From Candidatus Terraquivivens yellowstonensis (GTDB taxonomy: Archaea; Thermoproteota; Nitrososphaeria_A; Caldarchaeales; Wolframiiraptoraceae): 64,000 nucleotides of DNA. Below the pieces are notes generated by a model. That model had not been told where the DNA came from, searched no databases, and saw only the letters and a program-made list of their open reading frames with translations. This document shows positions 16,880 through 26,552 of this stretch, piece after piece. The stretch is from contig JAKCEW010000001.1 in the NCBI GenBank assembly GCA_023539445.1, forward strand, positions 139,484 to 203,483. The letters are read 5' to 3'. Position 1 is the stretch's first letter. The number at the start of each line of letters is the position of its first letter. The position numbers and the translations under genes were made by a program.

Positions 16880-17875
16880 ATGAATGGGCCTGTGAACATG
16901 CGAGAAGTTAGTGTCGCAATAATTGGTGCGGGTTTTTGGGGCAAGAATCATGCAAGAGTACTTAAAGAGATACCTGGTGTCAGGTTAACCCATGTTTGCG
17001 ATATAGAGATAGACAGGGCAAAGGAACTAGCATTGAGGTACGGAATTCCAAAATACACGAGAGACTACAGGGAAGTTCTATCCGATGATGTTGATGCAGT
17101 TATTTTATGTACGCCTTCAACTACTCACGCCGAGATAGCTCTTGCGGTTATAAGAGAGGAAAAGCATGTTTTGATAGAGAAACCTATGGCTACCACTATA
17201 AAGCAGGCAGAAGACATAGTCGCTGAAGCAAGACGCAATAAAAGCATGGTGATGGTCGGTTTCATAGAAAGGTTCAATCCAGCGGTCGAGTTAGGAAAAG
17301 AATTAATAGAAAAAGGTGAGATAGGTCGTATTATACTCTCTTATAGCAAAAGAATAGGTAGCTGGCCTGAGAGAATAGGCGATATAGGTGTCGTGAAAGA
17401 TACGGCTATACACGACATAGACTTGGCGATGTACATCTTTAACGTTGAACCAATCAGTGTATACGCTAAGGGAGGCTCCATAAAACATAAGCTCGAGGAT
17501 CACGTTCAAGCCGTTTTGTCGTTTGAAGGTGACAAGAGTGCATTGATAGAGGCCAATTGGCTTACGCCTAGGAAGAAGCGTGAAATGCATATAACTGGTG
17601 AAGAGGGCGTCATTAGTATACAGTTCATTTCGAGAGAGATTGTCGTAGAAAAGGCTGAAGGTAGCAGATCCCCAATGGTGAAGCAGGTTGAACCCTTAAT
17701 GGCGGAGGTGCAACATTTTATAAACTGTATCAGAAACTATGAGAAACCTTTGGTCAGCGAGGTCGAAGGGCTAAAGGCTACACTCATTGCGGAGGCTATA
17801 CTCGAGTCTATGAAGACGGGAGCTGTTGTAAACCTAGAAGAGTTTAAAGATAGGGAGTTGACTATAACAATTTAA
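16880..17875 (+). CDS. Gfo/Idh/MocA family NAD(P)-dependent sugar oxidoreductase
   Basis: A 331-residue enzyme with an N-terminal Rossmann domain (AIIGAGFWGKNHARVL) and the family signature HVLIEKPMATT. The catalytic Asp/His pair fits DTAIHDIDLAMYIF at about residues 174-187. Such enzymes oxidise or reduce nucleotide sugars or inositols; the archaeal form beside glycan genes often acts on UDP-sugars. It lies 71 bases after the dehydrogenase-like gene on the same strand. A start at ATG 16898 (MREVSV) is an alternative. Confidence 0.9.
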   Translation: MNGPVNMREVSVAIIGAGFWGKNHARVLKEIPGVRLTHVCDIEIDRAKELALRYGIPKYTRDYREVLSDDVDAVILCTPSTTHAEIALAVIREEKHVLIEKPMATTIKQAEDIVAEARRNKSMVMVGFIERFNPAVELGKELIEKGEIGRIILSYSKRIGSWPERIGDIGVVKDTAIHDIDLAMYIFNVEPISVYAKGGSIKHKLEDHVQAVLSFEGDKSALIEANWLTPRKKREMHITGEEGVISIQFISREIVVEKAEGSRSPMVKQVEPLMAEVQHFINCIRNYEKPLVSEVEGLKATLIAEAILESMKTGAVVNLEEFKDRELTITI

Positions 17876-17903
17876 GCTTATACGTGAACATGAAGGTGGT
17901 TTT

Positions 17904-18947
17904 ATGTCTAAGGAATTACGGACAGTTTTTTGGAAAGGCACACAGGTCAAGCTCATAGACCAGAGAAAGCTTCCATCCAAGTTGGTCTACATCAGTTGCA
18001 AAAACTACAGAGAAGTTGCTGCTGCTATTAAAAACATGGCGGTCAGAGGTGCTCCAGCTATAGGTGTAGCCGCGGCAATGGGCATGGCATTGGCGGCTAA
18101 GAGTAGTAAAGGTAAGAGTGTGGAAAAGCTTATGTCAGAACTTGAGAAAGCAAAAAACGTTCTGGCATCAACAAGACCTACGGCTATAAACCTCTACTGG
18201 GCGCTTGAAAGAATCATGAAAGTTGCTAGGGAAGCAGCTAAGAGTGGGGATGCCGAGAAAGTCATCTTGAATGTGTTGGAAGAAGCCAAGAAGATGGCGG
18301 ACGAGGATGTAGAAACAAATAAGGCTATAGGAAAACACGGCTCTACATTAATAAATGATGGTGATACCATATTGACGCATTGTAATGCCGGCTCCCTTGC
18401 AACTGTTGGTTACGGAACAGCCCTCGGTGTAATAAGAGCTGCATTCGAGGAAGGGAAATCCATCTCGGTTATAGCTACAGAGACTAGGCCTAAGCTGCAG
18501 GGTGCAAGGCTGACCGCTTTCGAGCTGAAGATGATGGGAATTCCCTTTAAGCTCATCACGGATGGTATGGTGGGTTATGTTATGCAACAGGGTCTAGTGA
18601 ACAAAGTCGTGGTCGGAGCCGACAGGATTCTGGCAAGAAGCGGCCATGTTGTAAATAAAATAGGTACGCTCACGATAGCCATAGTAGCCAAACACTTTGG
18701 CATACCGTTCTATGTCGCCGCGCCCACTTCCACAATAGACTTTGAGAGTAAGCCAGAGGATGTCGTCATAGAGTTTAGGGACGAGAACGAAGTGCACTAT
18801 ATTGGTAAGACAAGAATAACGCCAAAAGGTGTAAGGGCTATAAACCCGGCTTTTGATATGACGCCTCCCGAACTTATCACAGCAGTTATCACCGAGAAGG
18901 GGATATATGAACCGTCTCGTCTTATGGAGCTTTACAATGTCACTTAG
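17904..18947 (+). CDS. mtnA: Methylthioribose-1-phosphate isomerase (aIF-2B-like)
   Basis: A 347-residue member of the eIF2B/MtnA family that converts 5-methylthioribose-1-phosphate to the ribulose form in methionine salvage. Marks are NMAVRGAPAIGVAAA, the catalytic-Cys region LTHCNAGSLATVGYGTALG, ATETRPKLQGARLTA and VVGADRI with its Asp. These are the MtnA-specific forms rather than those of ribose-1,5-bisphosphate isomerase. GGTGG lies seven bases before the ATG. It follows the oxidoreductase gene by 28 bases but need not share its function. Confidence 0.93.
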   Translation: MSKELRTVFWKGTQVKLIDQRKLPSKLVYISCKNYREVAAAIKNMAVRGAPAIGVAAAMGMALAAKSSKGKSVEKLMSELEKAKNVLASTRPTAINLYWALERIMKVAREAAKSGDAEKVILNVLEEAKKMADEDVETNKAIGKHGSTLINDGDTILTHCNAGSLATVGYGTALGVIRAAFEEGKSISVIATETRPKLQGARLTAFELKMMGIPFKLITDGMVGYVMQQGLVNKVVVGADRILARSGHVVNKIGTLTIAIVAKHFGIPFYVAAPTSTIDFESKPEDVVIEFRDENEVHYIGKTRITPKGVRAINPAFDMTPPELITAVITEKGIYEPSRLMELYNVT

Positions 18948-19023
18948 CATTAGATAAAAAGCGGGTTGGGATATATGCATATAAAACACGTAGGCGCGCA
19001 AAACGAGCTTAATGAGTAAAAAC

Positions 19024-19033
19024 CTTTATCATA
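19024..19033 (+). promoter_or_regulatory. TATA box of the SRP RNA gene
   Basis: CTTTATCATA lies 20-29 bases before the predicted 5' end of the SRP RNA at 19053, the usual distance for an archaeal promoter. Confidence 0.6.
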
Positions 19034-19052
19034 CAAAGAGTTTCTTTTATTT

Positions 19053-19380
19053 GGTGGCGGCAGGTAGGGCCGGGGAGCTAGCCCTTCCCCCTAGCTCGAA
19101 ACGGGCTATATGCGAGGGCCAGATAACCTAGCGGGGTGTGGAGGGTTTGACAGGAATGCGGGTCGGAAGGGGGCGTGAGGGTGCGCCTACGCGGGGTCCC
19201 GGAGGGATGCAGCCTCTCCGTAGGGAGGGGATAGGCATCCCTTGTGCGCCGAACCGTGTCAGGCTCGGGAGAGAGCAGCACTAAGGCGCAACGGCGCCGC
19301 TGCGTAGTACCGTACCTGATCCTACTTCCGACAAATGCGCCTGTCGGACCCTCTGCTACCCGCTGGGGGCTGCCGCCACC
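19053..19380 (+). ncRNA. Signal recognition particle 7S RNA
   Basis: A GC-rich RNA of about 328 bases in an AT-rich setting. The two ends are exact complements: GGTGGCGGCAG at 19053-19063 and CTGCCGCCACC at 19370-19380 (archaeal helix 1). The helix 8 signature is present around 19255-19285: GTGTCAGG, the GGGAGAGAGCAGC asymmetric loop region, then ACTAAGG. This is where SRP54 binds; the neighbouring helix 6 arm would bind SRP19. It directs ribosomes making membrane and secreted proteins to the membrane. Its own TATA box and a T-run at the end support an independent gene. Confidence 0.95.
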
Positions 19381-19404
19381 TATAAGCATTCGTCAAAAGT
19401 TTTG

Positions 19405-19411
19405 CTTTTTT
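19405..19411 (+). terminator. T-run terminator after the SRP RNA
   Basis: CTTTTTT about 25 bases after the RNA's closing helix fits archaeal termination at a T-run on the non-template strand. Confidence 0.4.
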
Positions 19412-19500
19412 AGAAGTGCGTTTCTAAAACACGGAATATGTGTTCCAATTCTTTGAAAATAAAAAAGTATTTAATCGGTTGCTGGGTGTCGATTTTGAAG

Positions 19501-19857
19501 ATGAACGGTTTTCGCGACCTTATGAAAATAGGCATCCTCTTAATAGGCATATCGGCCATAATCATAGCATCACTCGCCACGCATGTTTATTTGACGCAGT
19601 TCCTCAGACAGCAACCGCCATTAACGGCCTACTGCTACGATATGGCGATAGTCATTACGGCGGGAAAGGAGTTAAGGGACGTCAGAATATTGGATAACAG
19701 ATCGTCAATACTGCATACATTCCCCAGAATACCTGCCGGCTCCCAAGAGTTTTTCATAGTACCTTCAGAGGGCGTTTATGCTGTCCAAGCTAATGACTAC
19801 AAAGTCGTAGTCCATTGTATGAAATCACAGGTAATGCAACCCCGAACGTATGATTAA
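19501..19857 (+). CDS. Small signal-anchored membrane protein
   Basis: A 118-residue protein with one strong N-terminal membrane segment (about 8-30, KIGILLIGISAIIIASLA) and an outside domain of about 85 residues with beta-rich character (AIVITAGKELRDVRIL). I chose the ATG at 19501 because the TATA-like GTATTTAATC at 19467-19476 would begin the message just before it; an upstream in-frame ATG at 19438 would lie before that promoter. Family not recognised. The next gene encodes another signal-anchored protein, so they may work together. Confidence 0.65.
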   Translation: MNGFRDLMKIGILLIGISAIIIASLATHVYLTQFLRQQPPLTAYCYDMAIVITAGKELRDVRILDNRSSILHTFPRIPAGSQEFFIVPSEGVYAVQANDYKVVVHCMKSQVMQPRTYD

Positions 19858-19889
19858 AAACATTTTCCTTTTTTTGATAGGGCGTTCGA

Positions 19890-20537
19890 ATGTTTAGAAA
19901 TATAGGCGAGCTTTTTCAGTATGTGAATAGGTGTTTGGTGTTGAAGGGCATCTGGAAAGCAATGTTTCCGGTAATCATTGTGGCGATAGCAGTCACACTA
20001 TATGTGGTTGGTGCTTTACCGATTCAAGTGTTTGAAAATCCACAAACGGTTACTGAACTCAAGCCACAACTAAAATACAGCGTTATTTCAGTATGCTGCC
20101 CTACATCATACGAAGGTGTTGAGACTGATAAAGTATCACTAGATATCAAAGATGGCTACATCCATTTGGAACACACAATACTTTATCCTTGTTGCGCTGA
20201 GTTTAATGTCACTCTCGATGAAAAATCTCTTAGTCAAGGTGTGATAGCAATCAAAGAGAAGAATGTAGGCGGGTTGTGTAGATGCTTATGTCAATATGTT
20301 ATTGACATTCAAGTTGGGCCATTGCCAAAAGGAAAGTACTTCGTTCAGATATGGGGGGTAGAGTTCCAAGACCAGGAGCCATCCTTACGATGGGCCGAAG
20401 AACTATCGATTGGAAGCGAAAAAGTTTGTAAGGATATGTGTGGTGACGGTGTTTGTCAAGAGCTCGTTTGCATGGCAGTCGGTTGTCCCTGCCCAGAAAC
20501 TCCGGCTACATGTCCTATAGACTGCAAAAAAGGATGA
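19890..20537 (+). CDS. Signal-anchored cysteine-rich extracellular protein
   Basis: A 215-residue protein with one membrane span (about 26-46) and an outside domain holding more than 16 cysteines: CC pairs at about 69 and 102, CRCLC near 130, and a C-terminal knot (CKDMCGDGVC, then CMAVGCPCPE and CPIDC). The CGDGVCQ...CPxDC pattern is seen in secreted proteins with small disulfide or metal-binding modules. Function is unknown. Disulfides outside the cell or metal binding are both possible. Confidence 0.65.
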   Translation: MFRNIGELFQYVNRCLVLKGIWKAMFPVIIVAIAVTLYVVGALPIQVFENPQTVTELKPQLKYSVISVCCPTSYEGVETDKVSLDIKDGYIHLEHTILYPCCAEFNVTLDEKSLSQGVIAIKEKNVGGLCRCLCQYVIDIQVGPLPKGKYFVQIWGVEFQDQEPSLRWAEELSIGSEKVCKDMCGDGVCQELVCMAVGCPCPETPATCPIDCKKG

Positions 20538-20596
20538 GAATCCATAAAGACCTTAAAGTATAAATTGATAAGGCATGAAGATTGTTAAAAAGAAAG

Positions 20597-21091
20597 ATGT
20601 CCGAGGAAGAAACATCAAGAGAATTAGAGTTTCTTAAAGAGAAGCTGGAGACACTCGAGAAGGAGAATGAAAAATTAAGAAACGATTACCTGTACCTGGC
20701 AGCAGAACTTGATAACCTTAGAAAGTACATGATAAAGGAAATGGAGAGAACAAGGAGAGTTGCTATCGAGGGAATACTCATAAAGTTGATAAATGTTTAT
20801 GAAGCGATAGAGAAGGCTACAGAATCTTACAGCGAGCAACAGTCGCCCTTGCTTGAAGGGTTGAAGTTAATTGGCAAAGATGTTCTGAAAATTCTAGAAG
20901 AAGCAGGTGTAAAGAGGATGGAGGTTGTTGGGAAGAAGTTTGACCCATTTCTTCACGAGGCGGTAGAACAAGTTGAGATGGAAAATGTAGAAGATGGTAC
21001 AATCATAGAAGAAGTTATGAAAGGTTATATGCTTGACGACAAGGTTTTGAGACCGCCTAAGGTAAAGGTCGCTAGGAGTAAGAAAGTGTGA
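20597..21091 (+). CDS. grpE: GrpE nucleotide exchange factor
   Basis: A 164-residue GrpE: long N-terminal coiled coil (about 1-45), then YLAAELDNLRKYM and the C-terminal beta domain with KKFDPFLHEAVEQVE and VMKGYMLDDKVLRPPKVKV. It exchanges ADP for ATP on DnaK. The ATG at 20597 suits the family N-terminus; an in-frame TTG at 20582 is an alternative. dnaK and dnaJ follow at 23140 and 25024, but four other genes lie between, an unusual arrangement. Confidence 0.93.
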   Translation: MSEEETSRELEFLKEKLETLEKENEKLRNDYLYLAAELDNLRKYMIKEMERTRRVAIEGILIKLINVYEAIEKATESYSEQQSPLLEGLKLIGKDVLKILEEAGVKRMEVVGKKFDPFLHEAVEQVEMENVEDGTIIEEVMKGYMLDDKVLRPPKVKVARSKKV

Positions 21092-21098
21092 AAGTGGT

Positions 21099-21458
21099 AT
21101 GCCGATATTCGTTGTTCATGAACATCATGCGAAGAGGGCAGGCCTCCACTACGACTTAAGGCTGGAGATGGATGGTGTTCTGAAATCTTGGGCATTCAGG
21201 AAAGAACTTCCGACAGAAAAGGGTGTGAAAAGGCTTGGTATACAGCAGGAAGACCATGACCTTGATTATGCTTCATTCGAAGGAGAAATATTAGAAGGAT
21301 ATGGTGCTGGGAAGGTGCTGATATGGGATAAAGGTTATTATGAAATCCTAGAGCACGTTCCAGATGAGAAGATCGTTTGTATGTTAAATGGTTCCAAACT
21401 TAAAGGTAAATATGTTTTGTTGAAAACAAAGATGGGGTGGTTGTTTTTTAAGGTTTAA
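21099..21458 (+). CDS. Stand-alone LigD-type 3'-phosphoesterase domain protein
   Basis: A 119-residue protein equal to the phosphoesterase (PE) domain of bacterial DNA ligase D. Marks are FVVHEHHAKRAGLHYDLRLE, which holds the metal-binding His and Asp, then SWAFRK and FEGEILEGYGAGKV, and WLFFKV at the end. PE enzymes remove 3'-phosphates or single ribonucleotides from primer ends before ligation in double-strand break repair. Archaeal free-standing copies are known. It starts seven bases after grpE, so the two are likely cotranscribed although a shared function is not obvious. No Ku or LigD polymerase is visible. Confidence 0.9.
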   Translation: MPIFVVHEHHAKRAGLHYDLRLEMDGVLKSWAFRKELPTEKGVKRLGIQQEDHDLDYASFEGEILEGYGAGKVLIWDKGYYEILEHVPDEKIVCMLNGSKLKGKYVLLKTKMGWLFFKV

Positions 21459-21496
21459 CGAATGCTTATTAACTCTTAGTGTGTATTAGACAATGC

Positions 21497-22294
21497 ATGA
21501 CTGGGTTGATACATGAACTCGTTGAGGTGCTCTCCGCTAGGTTCCAGAACGAGCGCTTAGAAGACGTAAGGGTCGGAATATTTTATACGGGCGTGAAGCT
21601 CAGCACGGGCCACGGCGGCATATCTTATACTATGACTAGGAACCTCACAGAGACTATATGTTGTCCAAAAATCCCTATGGCCGGTGAGATTGCTGGTATG
21701 AGGGTTAGCGATGCCATTAAATTGGCAGAAGAAGAGGATACAATATCATCAGCAATCGGCGTGGCTACAATAAATGCCGCATCTCAGTCGTTAATATTCG
21801 GCGAGATGAAAAATCGCTACAACATAATCATTGGCCGTGATGCTCTGGATTTAATCGACATAAACCCTTCTGATAAAGTCGTCATGATAGGTGCTTTTCC
21901 GCCATACATTAAAAAGTTAATGCAGAATGTAAGAAGTTTAACAGTTTTTGATGATAATAAGTCAGCATTGATGGAGTTGGGTTTACCAACAGATCCCGGC
22001 ATAAGCCTTGAAAGTTCGTTGAAGGACGCATCCGTCGCCATAATTACCGGCTCAGCATTTGTGAACAAGACAATAGAAGGACTCCTTGATCTCTTAAGCA
22101 ACGCGAGGGAGGTCTTGGTAATCGGTCCGACGGCTAGCATGCTACCAGACCCGCTTTTCAAGCGCGGTGTAACAGCAGTCGGTGGCATTAAGATAACGGA
22201 CGTCGAAAAGATGCTAAGGGTCATAAGCGAGGCCGGAGGGGCTCGGGCGCTTTTTAAAACTTGCGCTGAAAAGTACACGATATTAAAGTGTTGA
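21497..22294 (+). CDS. DUF364/DUF4213 putative heavy-metal chelation protein
   Basis: A 265-residue protein. The N-terminal half is of the DUF4213 (enolase-N-like) type and the C-terminal half of the DUF364 type, with KVVMIGAFPPYI, the ITGSAFVNKTIEGLL turn and VIGPTASMLPDPLFKRGV. The family is thought to bind a metal or a metal chelate but has no proven reaction. I chose the ATG at 21497; a TATA-like CTTATTAACTC near 21466-21476 predicts a leaderless message starting there. An in-frame GTG lies at 21479. Confidence 0.82.
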   Translation: MTGLIHELVEVLSARFQNERLEDVRVGIFYTGVKLSTGHGGISYTMTRNLTETICCPKIPMAGEIAGMRVSDAIKLAEEEDTISSAIGVATINAASQSLIFGEMKNRYNIIIGRDALDLIDINPSDKVVMIGAFPPYIKKLMQNVRSLTVFDDNKSALMELGLPTDPGISLESSLKDASVAIITGSAFVNKTIEGLLDLLSNAREVLVIGPTASMLPDPLFKRGVTAVGGIKITDVEKMLRVISEAGGARALFKTCAEKYTILKC

Positions 22295-22297
22295 AAC

Positions 22298-22735
22298 ATG
22301 TCCGAGAAGAATGCTGAATATCAGCTTAAGGGAAAGACCGCCCAAGTTTACATGTTTTTGATAAAACGCACAGGAATGCCGATAGGTGTCAGGGAGGTCC
22401 AGAGAGCTTTAGGCTTCAGTAGCCCAAGCATAGCCCATTACCATCTAGAAAAGCTGGTTAGTATGGGACTCGTGAAAAGGACCGAAAGGGGCGAGTACGA
22501 GGTTGTCGAGGTCATTAAGGTTGGCATATTAAAGAACTTTGTCAGGGTAGGTAGGCTCCTTATGCCTAGATATATGTTCTATTCTGTTCTCCTAACCACG
22601 ATGCTCTTCATTTACATCTTGTTATATCCGCAGAATTTCTCGAGCCATAACATCATAGCCCTGACATTCGGCATAATCAGTTGCCTGATACTTTGGTATG
22701 AGACATTTAGGGTTTGGAAGGAGTCTGGGTTGTAA
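22298..22735 (+). CDS. Membrane-attached winged-helix protein
   Basis: A 145-residue protein with an N-terminal winged helix (about 10-68: GVREVQRALGFSSPSIAHYHLEKL) like ArsR/MarR-type or DUF-type archaeal regulators, and two C-terminal membrane spans (about 90-110 and 118-137). The DNA-binding part would face the cytoplasm. It begins three bases after the DUF364 gene. The small membrane protein at 22793 may be its partner. Confidence 0.75.
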   Translation: MSEKNAEYQLKGKTAQVYMFLIKRTGMPIGVREVQRALGFSSPSIAHYHLEKLVSMGLVKRTERGEYEVVEVIKVGILKNFVRVGRLLMPRYMFYSVLLTTMLFIYILLYPQNFSSHNIIALTFGIISCLILWYETFRVWKESGL

Positions 22736-22792
22736 ATGTTGATTGTTCTAACTGATAGAATTATATCCAAAAAATTAATAGGTTGATGTGGG

Positions 22793-23044
22793 ATGAACGT
22801 CCTAGTAACCAAGATTGTTGTGTTGGTGCTCTTGGCAGTAGCTTTAGGTGTTATGTTAACATTATTACCATTGATCATCCCAAAAAACGAGGTAGTTGTG
22901 AAATCGTTTGGCGAAGCGGAGCCGACGAGAGGATCTGTGGAACATCCGGGGCCATCGGCTATAATTACGGCTACATCCATACTCGTTCCGGGACTGATAG
23001 CAGGGTTTTTAGCCTTTATTTTGACGAAAAGATTCAGCCGTTAA
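22793..23044 (+). CDS. Small two-span membrane protein
   Basis: An 83-residue protein with membrane spans at about 5-27 and 57-78 and an outside loop of about 30 residues (PKNEVVVKSFGEAEP onward). Family not recognised. It follows the membrane winged-helix gene by 57 bases and precedes dnaK, and could be the sensor half of a pair with that regulator. Confidence 0.6.
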   Translation: MNVLVTKIVVLVLLAVALGVMLTLLPLIIPKNEVVVKSFGEAEPTRGSVEHPGPSAIITATSILVPGLIAGFLAFILTKRFSR

Positions 23045-23139
23045 CTTTCTCTTTGGCGTAAGGTTTAATTTTTGCCTTTGATACTCGCTACATTGGTCTT
23101 AGTAAATAACACTTATCCTTTGTTTGGGGGTGAAGCATC

Positions 23140-24969
23140 ATGCCAGAAAAGATAATAGGCATAGATTTGGGAACGAGCAACTCGGCTGCGGCGGTTGTCA
23201 TAGGTGGAAGACCAGTAATTATACCAAGCTCAGAAGGTGTGACGCTTTACGGCAAAGCATTCCCATCGTATGTGGCTATTACGAAAGATGGACAACTCTT
23301 AGTCGGCGAGCCAGCCAGGCGCCAAGCGGTGATGAATCCAGAAGGGACTGTGACTGCCTTCAAACGGAAGATGGGTACCGATTACAAGTATGTGTTGCAC
23401 GGTAAAGAATTCACGCCGCAGCAGCTTTCTGCATTCTTACTTCAGAAAATTAAGAGAGATGCGGAAGCTTTCTTAGGGGAACCCGTGAAGAAAGCGGTCA
23501 TAACAGTTCCGGCATATTTCAACGATAATCAGCGACAGGCTACAAAGGATGCTGGTACGATAGCTGGTCTAGAGGTCGTCAGAATAATAAATGAGCCAAC
23601 CGCCGCCAGCCTTGCGTACGGTCTTGACAAGCAGGATAAAGAGATGAGAATAATGGTTTTCGATCTTGGTGGTGGAACTCTTGACGTGACTATACTCGAG
23701 TTTGGCGGTGGCGTGTTTGAGGTAAAAGCAACCTCTGGTGATACGCAGCTGGGAGGTACCGACATGGATAAAGTCTTGGTAGATTATATTGTCAATAAGT
23801 TCAAGCAAGACACGGGCATTGATCTCACAAGGGATCCAATGGCAATGAATAGAGTAAGGGAGGCTGCCGAGAAGGCTAAGATAGAGTTATCGACGGTCTA
23901 CGAGACCGAGATAAACCTTCCGTTCATAGCTCAGGACTCTTCAGGACCTAAGCATTTAACAATGACGCTAACAAGGGCAAAGTTGGAAGAACTTGTAAGA
24001 CCGATAGTCGAAAGATGTGCTGGTCCGATGCGACAGGCACTTGCCGACGCAAAGCTTAGGCCAGAAGACATAGATAAGATAATCCTAGTCGGTGGCCCCA
24101 CTCGAATGCCGATTGTTAGAGAGTTTGTTAAGAATTTCATGGGAAAGGAGCCGGAGCGAGGTATAGATCCGATGGAGTGTGTTGCTATGGGTGCTGCGAT
24201 ACAAGGTGCAATAATAGCAGGTGAGATAAAGGATGTGCTTCTATTAGATGTAACGCCACTCTCACTAGGTATAGAAACCTTGGGCGGCATATTCACGAAA
24301 ATCATAGAAAGAAACACAACAATACCTGTAAGGAGAAGTCAGATATTCACAACAGCTGCCGATTTCCAGACGAGCGTCGAGATACATGTCCTCCAAGGCG
24401 AGAGACCGATGGCGGCAGATAACATCTCGCTTGGTAGGTTTGTGCTTGATGGTATACCGCCCGCACCGAGGGGTGTACCAAGGATTGAGGTAACGTTCGA
24501 CATAGATGTAAATGGAATACTCACGGTCACGGCAAAGGATCTAGGTACAGGCAAGGACGTCAGCGTAAAGATAACTGCACCACATAGACTCTCCAAGGAA
24601 GAAATAGATAGGATGATAAAGGAGGCTGAGATGTACGCCGAGCAGGATAGGAAGAAAAAAGAGGAAGCGGAACTTAGAAATGAGGCAGAATCGCTCGTTT
24701 ACACAATCGAGAAAGCTCTCAAAGATTTTGGAGATAAAGTTCCTAACAACGTTAAGTCAAGAGTGGAGGAATCATTGAAGAAACTAAAGAATGCTTTGGC
24801 AGACAAGGATGTTCAAGAAATAAAGAACAGGATGGAGGAGTTGAAGAAGGTAGCACAGGAGATGGGAACGGTGATATATCAACAATCCGCACAGCAAAGC
24901 TCCAATAGCTCAGGCTCTAAGACAATCGATGCCGATTACAAGGTTGTTAACGATAACAAAAAGAACTAA
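23140..24969 (+). CDS. dnaK: Chaperone DnaK (Hsp70)
   Basis: A 609-residue Hsp70 that binds exposed hydrophobic peptides in an ATP-driven cycle. ATPase marks: [15 protein letters not shown] at the front, [14 protein letters not shown] and [12 protein letters not shown]. The substrate-binding domain ([32 protein letters not shown]) and helical lid follow, with a Gln/Ser/Asn-rich linker near the end. GGGGGTGA lies just before the ATG. DnaK in archaea was gained from bacteria, and length and motifs fit that type. Confidence 0.97.
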   Translation: MPEKIIGIDLGTSNSAAAVVIGGRPVIIPSSEGVTLYGKAFPSYVAITKDGQLLVGEPARRQAVMNPEGTVTAFKRKMGTDYKYVLHGKEFTPQQLSAFLLQKIKRDAEAFLGEPVKKAVITVPAYFNDNQRQATKDAGTIAGLEVVRIINEPTAASLAYGLDKQDKEMRIMVFDLGGGTLDVTILEFGGGVFEVKATSGDTQLGGTDMDKVLVDYIVNKFKQDTGIDLTRDPMAMNRVREAAEKAKIELSTVYETEINLPFIAQDSSGPKHLTMTLTRAKLEELVRPIVERCAGPMRQALADAKLRPEDIDKIILVGGPTRMPIVREFVKNFMGKEPERGIDPMECVAMGAAIQGAIIAGEIKDVLLLDVTPLSLGIETLGGIFTKIIERNTTIPVRRSQIFTTAADFQTSVEIHVLQGERPMAADNISLGRFVLDGIPPAPRGVPRIEVTFDIDVNGILTVTAKDLGTGKDVSVKITAPHRLSKEEIDRMIKEAEMYAEQDRKKKEEAELRNEAESLVYTIEKALKDFGDKVPNNVKSRVEESLKKLKNALADKDVQEIKNRMEELKKVAQEMGTVIYQQSAQQSSNSSGSKTIDADYKVVNDNKKN

Positions 24970-25023
24970 AATAGCATCTTAATTGTAGGTTGATATATTT
25001 CGGGCACTTACAGTTTTTAGAGC

Positions 25024-26133
25024 ATGTCGAGCAGGGAGAAGAAAGACTATTACGAGATACTGGGAGTGCCTAGGAATGCAACGAAGGAAGAAATAAAAAG
25101 GGCATACAGGAGGCTTGCGCTACAGTACCATCCGGATAGGAACAAATCGCCGGATGCCGAGGAGAAGTTCAAAGAGATAAGTGAGGCCTATGCCGTTCTC
25201 TCCGACGATGAAAAACGAAGAATATACGACATGTATGGACACGCTGGTTTAAGCGGAGCCTATACTCAAGAAGACATATTCAGGACGAGCACATTCGACT
25301 TCGACGAAATATTTAGAGACCTTGGTTTTGACCTCGACTCGATATTCGAAAGATTCTTCGGTGTTAGAAGAGGCCCACCAAGGGGGAGGGACGTCGTAAT
25401 GGACTTAGAAGTCTCCCTTGAAGAAGCCTTTAATGGCGCTGAGAAGATTATTAGCGTGCCAGTATCTGAAATTTGTAGCGCGTGTGGGGGCTCCGGAGCA
25501 GCGCCTGGCGGTCTTAAGACATGTAAAGTATGCGGTGGAACAGGTCAGAAAGTTGACCGTAGAGAGACAATATTTGGTTTCTTCACTTCTGTTACAACAT
25601 GTCCAGCATGCGGGGGCTCTGGAAAGTTTATCGAGAAGAAATGTCCAACATGTAAAGGTTCTGGTCAAATTAAGGTCATGAAGAATATATCCGTAAAGAT
25701 ACCGAGAGGCGCTGATGATGAGTTAGTGTTAAGAATTCCTGAAATGGGTGAGAGATATGCGGGGGGTAAGCCTGGAGACCTTCTTTTGGTTGTAAGAGTT
25801 AAACCCCATAAACTCTTTACACGAAAAGGTGACGATCTTTATTTAGACCTTCCTGTATCGATATCAGAACTCATTCTTGGTTCAAAGGCCGTGATACCAA
25901 CACTCGATGGTAAGGTAGAGATAAACATACCTAGCGGAACCCCACCTGGACATATCATCACTATTAAGGGTAAAGGAATGCCTAGCATGCAAGGCGGCAG
26001 AGGGGACCTGAAAGTAAGACTCAAAGTGGTTATGCCAAAGAAGTTATCTCATGAGCATAGGAGGTTATACGAACAACTATACGTTCTGGAGAAACCCTTC
26101 ATAGAGGAGGAAAGGAAATCGCTTAAAGATTAA
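25024..26133 (+). CDS. dnaJ: Chaperone DnaJ (Hsp40)
   Basis: A 369-residue type I DnaJ. The J domain is at 1-75 with the HPD triad in QYHPDRN; a short Asp/Phe-rich linker follows; the zinc domain has four CxxCxGxG units ([32 protein letters not shown]); the C-terminal beta domains end in EEERKSLKD. It delivers clients to DnaK and triggers its ATPase. It follows dnaK by 54 bases. Confidence 0.97.
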   Translation: MSSREKKDYYEILGVPRNATKEEIKRAYRRLALQYHPDRNKSPDAEEKFKEISEAYAVLSDDEKRRIYDMYGHAGLSGAYTQEDIFRTSTFDFDEIFRDLGFDLDSIFERFFGVRRGPPRGRDVVMDLEVSLEEAFNGAEKIISVPVSEICSACGGSGAAPGGLKTCKVCGGTGQKVDRRETIFGFFTSVTTCPACGGSGKFIEKKCPTCKGSGQIKVMKNISVKIPRGADDELVLRIPEMGERYAGGKPGDLLLVVRVKPHKLFTRKGDDLYLDLPVSISELILGSKAVIPTLDGKVEINIPSGTPPGHIITIKGKGMPSMQGGRGDLKVRLKVVMPKKLSHEHRRLYEQLYVLEKPFIEEERKSLKD

Positions 26134-26552
26134 GCTATTTCTGAAATATACATAAGGGGATAATTTCTGAGAGATTTTACAGCCTTCATGCGTGCTTTAA
26201 CCCTTGCTTTACCATACTTAACGTGAACTTCAACATCCATCATGTCGGGGCTTAGTATTCTATAATCAAATTGATGACGTTTTCGAGCACCTAAGCCATG
26301 CGTTTTTATCCTTACCTTTGCATTTACCTTGTATGGTTGGAGCTTTATTGCATCCTCAATCACCCTTTCAAGCCTTCTAAGGTTTTGCAAATTAGCCGTT
26401 ACTGGTATGCCTATGAACTGATGAGCGATTGCACCAAGAGCTATGCCTGCTTCGAAAGCGCACCTCTCCCTATCCGTTAAATCTTTGGAGAAGAATCTTT
26501 CAGCGATTCGTTCTGATTTGCTAAAATTGTACGTCTTTCGCATAAAGCTCAT
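26130..26552 (-). CDS. mptD: 7,8-dihydroneopterin aldolase MptD
   Basis: A 140-residue protein of the archaeal MptD family, which cleaves dihydroneopterin in the pterin (folate/methanopterin-like) pathway. Marks are [23 protein letters not shown] and [13 protein letters not shown], with its catalytic acidic residue in the first block. It overlaps the upstream DUF1464 gene by four bases, so the two form an operon; its end overlaps dnaJ's end by four bases on the other strand. Confidence 0.85.
   Translation of the reverse strand: MSFMRKTYNFSKSERIAERFFSKDLTDRERCAFEAGIALGAIAHQFIGIPVTANLQNLRRLERVIEDAIKLQPYKVNAKVRIKTHGLGARKRHQFDYRILSPDMMDVEVHVKYGKARVKARMKAVKSLRNYPLMYISEIA

Noticed and set aside
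19078-19456. Open frames across the SRP RNA on both strands
   Set aside because: They lie inside a clear structural RNA and only reflect its high GC content.
22612-22980. Minus-strand frame of 122 codons opposite the small membrane genes
   Set aside because: It spans the gap and both plus-strand genes without a start signal, and its translation has no coherent domain.
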